A stretch of DNA of 11,060 bases from an uncultured Collinsella sp. (GTDB lineage Bacteria > Actinomycetota > Coriobacteriia > Coriobacteriales > Coriobacteriaceae), in the NCBI GenBank assembly GCA_902492185.1, contig CABUKY010000049.1, forward strand, positions 1 to 11,060, written 5' to 3'. Shown piece after piece: positions 6,170 to 11,060 of this stretch; the first letter of the stretch is position 1, and every line of letters begins with the position of its first letter. A model generated the notes under the pieces. It was given only the letters and a program-made list of their open reading frames with translations. It was not told the origin of the DNA and searched no databases. Made by a program: the position numbers and the translations under genes.

Positions 6170-7438
6170 ATGAATACCGACCTGATTGATATCAAGATTC
6201 GCGCCGTTGAGGGTGGCGTTACGGCAGCTGCCGGCTTTAAGGCTGCAGGCATCCATGCGGGATTCCGGAAGAATCCCGAGCGCTTGGACTATGCGCTCGT
6301 CGTGCCCGATAAGCCCTGTCCCGGCGCCGGCGTGTTTACGACCAACCGCTTTTGCGCGGCGCCCGTGCAGGTGAGTCGTGCCAACCTGGGCGGTGCGGAC
6401 AAGGGCTATGGCATTATCGCCGGTGTTTCAATCAACTCCGGTAACGCGAATGCCGCTACGGGCGAGACCGGCCTTGCTTGCGCGCGCGAGACCTGCAACA
6501 TCGCGTCGCAGGTTATCGGCTGTGAGCCCCAGCAGATCCTAGTTGCATCCACAGGCGTGATTGGACAGATTCTGCCCATCGACACATTTGAGACGGCCGT
6601 TCCGTCCGCCTTCGAGGCGCTCTCTGCCCATGGCGGTGCCGATGCGGCCCGTGCCATCATGACGACCGATACACACTCCAAGGAGTATGCCGTTCGCTAC
6701 CGCAGTGAGGCTGCGGGCCATGCGGGCAACGCCTATACGGTGGGTGGCATGTGCAAGGGCTCGGGCATGATCATGCCCAATATGGCCACCATGATTGCGG
6801 TCATTACTACCGATGCCCCCGTCGAGCCGGCGACGCTCCACGCCCTGTTGCTCTCGACCGTGAAGCAGACCTTTAATAAGGTGACGGTCGATTCCGATAC
6901 TTCGACCAACGACACCTGCATCATGCTTGCTTCTGGCGCCGCCGCCGCGGACGCCGAGGCCATCGTCGAGGGCACTGACGCCTTTGACGAGTTGGCCTTT
7001 GCCGTGCACGAGGTGTGCGAGAGCCTGGCGCGCAACATCGCGGCCGATGGCGAGGGTGCGTCAAAGCTCGTGACGGTTAACATTACCGGCGCCGCCAACG
7101 ACGAGGAAGCCGATATTGCCGCCCGTGCCGTCGCCAACTCGCCGCTCGTCAAGACCTGCATCGCCGGCCACGACTGCAACTGGGGCCGCGTTGCCATGGC
7201 GCTTGGCAAGTGCGGCGTGAAGTTTAATCAGGAAGACGTTTCCATCGACATGATGGGCATGCCCGTCTGCCGCGATGGTCTGACCGTTCCCTTTGATGAG
7301 GACGAGGCTCTGCGACGTTTTGAGGCGCCCGAGATCGTGATCTCGGCCGACCTGGGCGCAGGCGATGCGGCAACGACCGTGTGGACCTGCGACCTCACGC
7401 ACGAGTACATCTCCATCAACGGCGACTACCGTTCCTAG
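6170..7438 (+). CDS. argJ: Glutamate N-acetyltransferase / amino-acid acetyltransferase
   Basis: This 422-residue cytoplasmic enzyme moves the acetyl group from N-acetylornithine to glutamate, recycling acetyl in the ornithine pathway. Some members also use acetyl-CoA; that cannot be decided here. It is an Ntn-type self-cleaving protein. KGSGMIMPNMATM at 196-208 holds the cleavage site, with T207 as the expected nucleophile of the beta chain. STGVIG at 127-132 is the oxyanion-hole region. STNDT (245-249), DGEGASK (293-299) and the C-terminal INGDYRS complete the family pattern. Length is normal. AAGGAG lies at 6153-6158, 11 bases before the ATG, which is rather far; a closer AGGG lies at 6163-6166. 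The 135-base gap after argC includes a six-T run at 6138-6143 but no convincing stem before it. Confidence 0.95.
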   Translation: MNTDLIDIKIRAVEGGVTAAAGFKAAGIHAGFRKNPERLDYALVVPDKPCPGAGVFTTNRFCAAPVQVSRANLGGADKGYGIIAGVSINSGNANAATGETGLACARETCNIASQVIGCEPQQILVASTGVIGQILPIDTFETAVPSAFEALSAHGGADAARAIMTTDTHSKEYAVRYRSEAAGHAGNAYTVGGMCKGSGMIMPNMATMIAVITTDAPVEPATLHALLLSTVKQTFNKVTVDSDTSTNDTCIMLASGAAAADAEAIVEGTDAFDELAFAVHEVCESLARNIAADGEGASKLVTVNITGAANDEEADIAARAVANSPLVKTCIAGHDCNWGRVAMALGKCGVKFNQEDVSIDMMGMPVCRDGLTVPFDEDEALRRFEAPEIVISADLGAGDAATTVWTCDLTHEYISINGDYRS

Positions 7439-7519
7439 ATTCCCGACACGCTGCGCATCTTGCCGCGATTGCGGACGGCGAAGCACGGCGCAATAACGAT
7501 ACGAAAGAAGAGGCAGATT

Positions 7520-8500
7520 ATGAAATTCGCACGCGATTGTCGTTCGAGCGAATCCAACGAAGCAACCGCGCAGTTGCTGTTCGAAGCACTGCCGTGGATT
7601 AAAAACCTGACCGGCAAGACGGTCGTTATCAAGTACGGCGGTGCAGCCATGGTTGACGAGCAGCTGCGCCGCGACGTGATGAGCGACATCGTTTTGCTCA
7701 AGATCATCGGCATGCGCCCCGTCATCGTGCATGGCGGCGGCAAGGCCATCAACGAGGCGCTGAGCCATTACGATATTCCCGTCGAATTTAAGAACGGCCA
7801 GCGCGTGACCACGCCGGCGACTATGGATATCGTGCGCGAGGTGCTGGGCGGCAAGGTTAACCAGGAGCTGGTTGCTGCCATCAACCACCACGGCAACCTG
7901 GCCGTGGGCGTGTCGGGCAGCGATGCCGGCACGCTCATCGCCGAGCCGCTCGACCCCGAGCTCGGTCGCGTGGGCAAAGTGACGCACGTCAACACCGACT
8001 ATATCGAGCGCTTGCTCGATAGCGAGTACATCCCCGTCATCGCTACCGTCGCGGCGGGGGAGGATGGCGGTTTCTTCAACATCAACGCCGACACCGCCGC
8101 CGGCGCCGTTGCCGCGGCGCTCCACGCGCATAAGGCGATCTTTTTGACCGACGTCGATGGCCTGTACAAGGACTTTAGCGACAAGGATTCGCTTATCTCT
8201 AACCTAACGCTCGACGAGGTTAACGAAATGCTCTACGGCGGCGAGGTCGATAAGGGCATGATTCCCAAGCTGCGCGCGGCCGTCGATGCGCTTACCGGCG
8301 GCGTATTTCGTGCCCACATCATTAACGGTACTACGCCGCATTCGCTGCTCCTGGAGCTGCTGACCGATGCCGGCGTCGGCACCGTGATCCATTCCACCGA
8401 GACGGCTTACGAGTTCGATACGCATCCGCATCCGCTTTCGACGTTTGCTGCGCGTCTGACCGAAAACCTTGACGAGGTCGAGAAGCTTCAGACGGTCTAG
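7520..8500 (+). CDS. argB: Acetylglutamate kinase
   Basis: This 326-residue enzyme phosphorylates N-acetylglutamate with ATP, the second step of ornithine synthesis. VIKYGGAAM (36-44, Lys38), HGGGK (71-75), NINAD (187-191), LTDVDGLY (209-216) and KGMIPK (245-250) are the ATP- and substrate-binding motifs of the amino-acid kinase fold. The N-terminal segment with ATAQLLFEALPWIKNLTGK corresponds to the helix found in arginine-inhibited hexameric kinases, so feedback inhibition by arginine is likely. A tail of about 35 residues follows the usual end near HSTE and is longer than in most relatives. AAGAGG at 7508-7513, six bases before the ATG at 7520, fixes the start. An in-frame extension from 7460 lacks family similarity. 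Confidence 0.95.
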   Translation: MKFARDCRSSESNEATAQLLFEALPWIKNLTGKTVVIKYGGAAMVDEQLRRDVMSDIVLLKIIGMRPVIVHGGGKAINEALSHYDIPVEFKNGQRVTTPATMDIVREVLGGKVNQELVAAINHHGNLAVGVSGSDAGTLIAEPLDPELGRVGKVTHVNTDYIERLLDSEYIPVIATVAAGEDGGFFNINADTAAGAVAAALHAHKAIFLTDVDGLYKDFSDKDSLISNLTLDEVNEMLYGGEVDKGMIPKLRAAVDALTGGVFRAHIINGTTPHSLLLELLTDAGVGTVIHSTETAYEFDTHPHPLSTFAARLTENLDEVEKLQTV

Positions 8501-8569
8501 CTGACCCGCAGCCGCCCCATTCCTGCACCCATAGCCCCGCGCCGTCTGGCGCCCAACGAAAGGCATCCC

Positions 8570-9850
8570 ATGTCACTTGCAGCTCAGCAATCGCTTGAAT
8601 CCCATTACGTTATGCATACCTTTGGCCGCTCTCCGGTCGAGTTTGTCGAGGGTCACGGCATGAAGCTCACCGGCGACGATGGCCGTGAGTACCTCGACTT
8701 TCTTGCCGGCATCGGCGTGTGCAGCCTAGGTCATGGCGACCCGGCTGTGCTCTCGGCGCTCGAGGCACAGACCAAAAAGCTCATGCATGTCTCCAATTAC
8801 TTCTACATCGAGCAGCGCGGACAGGTCGCGGCGCTGCTGTCCAAGCTTGCTAACGACGACGTAGATGGTGCGCGCGTGCTTGCCGATGCCGTTGTCGCCG
8901 GCGATGAGACCACGGCAGCTGCTCTTGGTGCCCCGGCTGCGGATGAGCAGGTTTGGGAGACCTTCTTTGCCAACTCTGGCGCCGAGGCCAACGAGGGCTC
9001 GATGAAGCTCGCGCGCCTGTACGCCAAGCGTGCCGGTAATGGCGGCAACACCATCGTGTGCATGCGCGGCGGGTTCCACGGCCGTACGCTCGAGACCATT
9101 GCCGCCACCATGCAGGATTGGCTGCAGGACAGCTTCCGCCCACTGCCGGGTGGCTTTGTGGCCTGCACGCCCAACGATGTCGATGAACTGCGTGCGATCT
9201 TTAAGCAGCTGGGCAGTGAAATTTGCGCCGTGATGCTCGAGCCGATCCAAGGTGAGAGTGGCGTGCACCCCATGACCGAGGAGTTTATGGCGGCGGGCGA
9301 CCTGGCACACGAAGTGGGCGCCGTGCTTATCGCCGACGAGGTCCAGTGCGGCATCTTCCGCTCCGGCAAGCCGTTTGCATTCCAAACCTATGGCGTGGAG
9401 CCTGACATCATGAGCCTTGCCAAGGGCATTGCCGACGGCGTGCCCATGGGTGCCGTGGTGGCAAAGAAGGAAATCGCCGACGTCTTTAAGCCCGGCGATC
9501 ATGGTTCGACCTTTGGCGGTAGCTGCCTGGCCATCACGGCGTGTGCCGCGACGCTCTCCGCGCTCGTGCGCGGCGATTATGCCGACCATGCTGCCAAGGT
9601 AGGCGCCTATATGGAGGCAAAGCTCGCTAAGCTGCCGCACGTGACGGAGGTGCGTGGCCGCGGCTTGATGCTCGGCTGTGATTTGGATGATGCTGCGGGC
9701 GATGCGCATGATATTGTTGCCCGCGCGCTGCCCGCCGGTGCCGTGATTAACGCTACGGGTGCCCATACGCTGCGTTTCTTGCCGCCGCTCGTCTGCGAGG
9801 AAGCCGACGTGGACAGTTTGGTCGAGATTCTGTCGGACGTTTTGGGCTAA
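8570..9850 (+). CDS. argD: Acetylornithine aminotransferase
   Basis: This 426-residue class-III PLP aminotransferase converts N-acetylglutamate semialdehyde to N-acetylornithine with glutamate as amino donor. NSGAEANE (135-142), GFHGRT (169-174), ADEVQCG (255-261, Asp256) and SLAKGIADGVPMGA (282-295, PLP-binding Lys285) are all present. An alanine- and acid-rich insertion of about 25-30 residues (roughly 97-126) precedes the usual VFFANSG-type strand, where relatives have a short loop. GAAAGG at 8558-8563 lies six bases before the ATG. It is the last arginine gene here; no argF, argG or argH follows. No U-rich terminator is visible after it. An 8-bp hairpin at 9935-9955 lacks a T-run. Confidence 0.93.
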   Translation: MSLAAQQSLESHYVMHTFGRSPVEFVEGHGMKLTGDDGREYLDFLAGIGVCSLGHGDPAVLSALEAQTKKLMHVSNYFYIEQRGQVAALLSKLANDDVDGARVLADAVVAGDETTAAALGAPAADEQVWETFFANSGAEANEGSMKLARLYAKRAGNGGNTIVCMRGGFHGRTLETIAATMQDWLQDSFRPLPGGFVACTPNDVDELRAIFKQLGSEICAVMLEPIQGESGVHPMTEEFMAAGDLAHEVGAVLIADEVQCGIFRSGKPFAFQTYGVEPDIMSLAKGIADGVPMGAVVAKKEIADVFKPGDHGSTFGGSCLAITACAATLSALVRGDYADHAAKVGAYMEAKLAKLPHVTEVRGRGLMLGCDLDDAAGDAHDIVARALPAGAVINATGAHTLRFLPPLVCEEADVDSLVEILSDVLG

Positions 9851-10207
9851 CGCAGCGCAATACCTCAATTTGGACCGGGTTCCGGACTGCGGGCGTGTCC
9901 TATGTGGCATGATTCAGCGGTCTGGAGCCCGTTTTGCCTTAGATTCGCTAAGGCAGGGAGACCTGCTGGTCAAATAACATCAAATATGAGTAGTGTTACC
10001 GATTTGGTAGCAGCAATTTTGGACTAATAAGGCCAGATGGCAAGTCGAAATGGCGATGAATGCACGATTTTGATCCAACTGTTAGTCCTAATAATGGACA
10101 TATGCTGCGTAACTTAAGCAAATACTATCTTTTTATATGTTGCAAACAAAGTAGCAGTACTCATTTTTGCCATTATTTGGCCACGGCCTTTGTGACAGAC
10201 GTGCTGG
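9851..10207. other. Gene-free, partly AT-rich spacer
   Basis: I see no supportable gene. TGCCTTAG (9935-9942) pairs with CTAAGGCA (9948-9955). A second, competing stem, GCAGG (9953-9957) with CCTGC (9962-9966), shares bases with it. From about 9970 to 10190 the DNA becomes clearly AT-rich compared with its flanks. TGTTACC (9994-10000) and GGTAGCA (10006-10012) form a near-palindrome. GGACTAA (10021-10027) is complementary to TTAGTCC (10082-10088). A frame opening with ATG at 10060 runs on through the tRNA-derived repeats and is judged spurious. The rest of the spacer, 10208-10462, is covered by the repeat entries. Confidence 0.5.
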
Positions 10208-10293
10208 CGGGTTCGAATCCCATGCACCGGGCGCAAGCAAAAACGGTCCCCTTGCGAGGACCGTTTCCAATTCTGTGGTGGGCGATGAGGGAT
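10208..10293 (-). repeat. 86-base tRNA-flanked block, copy 1 (truncated tRNA-Val end)
   Basis: This block matches the one at 10395-10480, and both are exactly 86 bases. The left 25 bases differ at one position and contain the T-arm-like GGGTTCGAATCCC. The right 19 bases, GTGGTGGGCGATGAGGGAT, are identical and are the reverse complement of a tRNA-Val 3' end including CCA. The middle differs and carries a different hairpin. Beyond 10293 the tRNA match stops, so this is only a 3' fragment of a tRNA gene. Confidence 0.8.
10235..10266 (-). terminator. Terminator-like hairpin in repeat copy 1
   Basis: AAACGGTCC (10241-10249) pairs with GGACCGTTT (10258-10266) around eight bases. Read on the minus strand the stem runs into a five-T stretch (three of the Ts inside the stem), then GCTTGC. 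It occupies the same place as the tRNA-Val terminator in copy 2 but has an unrelated stem sequence. It would have ended a tRNA transcript that no longer exists here. Confidence 0.5.
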
Positions 10294-10394
10294 GTCCGCG
10301 TGCGGCTGGCGCCGCCCGCGTCCCGCTTCGTCGCTCCGCTCCTCGCGTGCTGCGCTGGAAAACGCTTGCGCGTTTCCTCAGCTCCGCACCCTGT

Positions 10395-10480
10395 CGGGTT
10401 CGAATCCCATGCACTGGGCCCAAAAAAGAAAGGCTCCCATTGCTGGGAGCCTATCAAATCAGTGGTGGGCGATGAGGGAT
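10395..10480 (-). repeat. 86-base tRNA-flanked block, copy 2 (joined to intact tRNA-Val)
   Basis: This is the partner of the block at 10208-10293, offset by 187 bases. Its right end is the 3' part of the intact minus-strand tRNA-Val. Its centre is that tRNA's terminator. The GC-rich DNA between the two blocks (10294-10394) has no recognised content beyond an imperfect stem around AAACGC-TTGC-GCGTTT at about 10358-10373. Confidence 0.8.
10422..10452 (-). terminator. Intrinsic terminator of tRNA-Val
   Basis: On the minus strand AGGCTCCCA pairs with TGGGAGCCT (9 bp, plus-strand 10431-10439 with 10444-10452) around a four-base loop. It is followed by TTCTTTTTT. It starts 11 bases after the CCA end of the tRNA. 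Confidence 0.9.
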
Positions 10481-10538
10481 TCGAACCCCCAGCCTTGTGC
10501 GTGTAAAGCACCTGCGCTAACCGTTGCGCCAATCGCCC
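10463..10538 (-). tRNA. tRNA-Val, anticodon UAC
   Basis: This is a 76-base cloverleaf read on the minus strand. Acceptor GGGCGAT pairs with ATCGCCC. The D-stem is GCGC/GCGC with GG in the loop. The anticodon loop TTTACAC gives anticodon TAC. T-stem GGGGG/CCCTC surrounds TTCGAAT. Discriminator A is followed by an encoded CCA (10465-10463). The outermost anticodon-stem pair is G-A (27/43), a small irregularity. Promoter and terminator are both recognisable, so it is a single-gene transcript. Confidence 0.95.
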
Positions 10539-10548
10539 GTGCGGAGAG

Positions 10549-10557
10549 AGTATAGCA
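10549..10557 (-). promoter_or_regulatory. Extended -10 promoter element of tRNA-Val
   Basis: The minus strand reads TGC-TATACT, an extended -10 hexamer 10 bases before the mature 5' end of the tRNA. No good -35 is seen at the expected distance. Confidence 0.55.
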
Positions 10558-10668
10558 AAACAATCGCCTCATTCACCTCATATCCATTAAAGGTAACTCG
10601 CGCGTGTCACAGCGGAGCTGATTCAGTTGAGATTGCCTGAACATTCCGCCCCTCTTTACGCCCTCGGG

Positions 10669-10674
10669 TATACT
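10669..10674 (+). promoter_or_regulatory. Likely -10 element of asnB
   Basis: TATACT lies 51 bases before the asnB start, giving a leader of about 45 bases. No clear -35 is found 16-18 bases upstream. The region 10539-10668 therefore carries divergent promoters for the tRNA and asnB. Confidence 0.45.
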
Positions 10675-10725
10675 CAAAAGCTACTGATTCGATTTGATGC
10701 CCAGCAACAGCAGAGGGGATAGTAT

Positions 10726-11060
10726 ATGTGCGGTTTTGTCGGTTTTGTCGGTGGGACGGATAACCAATCCGAGGTGCTCACCAAGATGATGGACCGCATC
10801 GTCCATCGCGGTCCCGACATGGGCGGTCAGTTTATCGACGGCCGCGTTGCCCTCGGCTTCCGCCGCCTGTCGATCCTCGACCTGACCGAGGCTGGCGCCC
10901 AACCTATGGCCAACGAGGACGGTAGCGTCGTTATCGTCTTTAACGGCGAGATCTACAACTTCCAAGAACTCCGTTCCGAGCTCGAAGCCAAGGGCTACAA
11001 GTTCCATTGCGGCGCCGACACCGAGAGCCTCCTGCACGGCTACGAGGAGTGGGGCGAGGC
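10726..11060 (+). CDS. asnB: Asparagine synthetase, glutamine-hydrolysing (5' part)
   Basis: The first 111 codons are visible; the gene leaves the window. AsnB makes asparagine from aspartate, ATP and glutamine-derived ammonia in the cytoplasm. What is seen is the N-terminal class-II glutamine amidotransferase domain. Cys2 directly follows the initiator Met and is the nucleophile. HRGPD at 27-31, FRRLSILDL at 45-53, NGEIYNF at 73-79 and ADTE at 97-100 are the conserved glutamine-site motifs. The synthetase domain would follow outside the window. AGAGGGG at 10712-10718, seven bases before the ATG, fixes a start that leaves Cys at position 2, as catalysis requires. Other class-II amidotransferases share this domain, but the motif wording is AsnB-like. 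Confidence 0.92.
   Translation, partial: MCGFVGFVGGTDNQSEVLTKMMDRIVHRGPDMGGQFIDGRVALGFRRLSILDLTEAGAQPMANEDGSVVIVFNGEIYNFQELRSELEAKGYKFHCGADTESLLHGYEEWGE

Noticed and set aside
7460..7519. Twenty-residue N-terminal extension of ArgB from an upstream start
   Set aside because: The extension shows no family similarity. The ATG at 7520 has AAGAGG at the right spacing and leads straight into the conserved N-terminal helix.
10060..10555. Open frames across the tRNA region giving peptides such as WWAMRDSNPQP and AWDSNP
   Set aside because: These are antisense or overlapping translations of tRNA sequence, a well-known source of false hypothetical proteins. They have no ribosome site and overlap the tRNA and its terminator.
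10731..10749. Tandem GTTTTGTCG repeat at the start of asnB
   Set aside because: It encodes the normal MCGFVGFVG start of the family, so codon repetition explains it.

Overview
The window looks like a high-GC Gram-positive chromosome, most likely a Coriobacteriia member such as Collinsella. That placement is inferred from the GC-rich codon usage, good AGGAGG-type ribosome sites, a fused EcfA and the overall protein style; no taxonomic marker in the window proves it. All protein genes lie on the plus strand and the single tRNA lies on the minus strand.

Region 1 (1-4820) is a flavin unit. A gene-poor leader carrying two strong stem-loops is followed by a probable promoter and a clear FMN riboswitch (about 302-490). 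The riboswitch ends against the ribosome site of ribU, the riboflavin S-component of an ECF transporter. ribU, a double-headed EcfA1-EcfA2 fusion ATPase and ecfT overlap by 4 and 1 bases, so they form one translationally coupled transporter operon. Two paralogous split-barrel, flavin-type oxidoreductases (PNPOx-like) follow with no terminator between. They probably share the FMN-controlled transcript, which a 22-pair GC-rich hairpin at 4767-4820 would close.

Region 2 (4860-9850) is an arginine/ornithine biosynthesis cluster, argC-argJ-argB-argD. Two ArgR-type operators spaced exactly two helical turns apart lie upstream. argJ, argB and argD are intact and have their key motifs. argC is broken: its two halves are in different frames, and the join falls on a GCGAGCC heptamer. 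The pattern is best explained by a 23-bp deletion between two short direct repeats that also removed the catalytic-cysteine motif. If real and not an assembly error, this strain cannot make ornithine through this locus. argF, argG and argH are not in the window.

Region 3 (9851-10725) has no protein gene I can support. It holds an AT-rich stretch and two 86-base blocks, 187 bases apart. The blocks share tRNA-like ends but carry different terminator hairpins. The second block runs into a real minus-strand tRNA-Val(UAC) gene with an encoded CCA. The first carries a copy of the last 18 bases of that tRNA.

Region 4 (10726 to the end) is the start of asnB, glutamine-hydrolysing asparagine synthetase, cut by the window edge.
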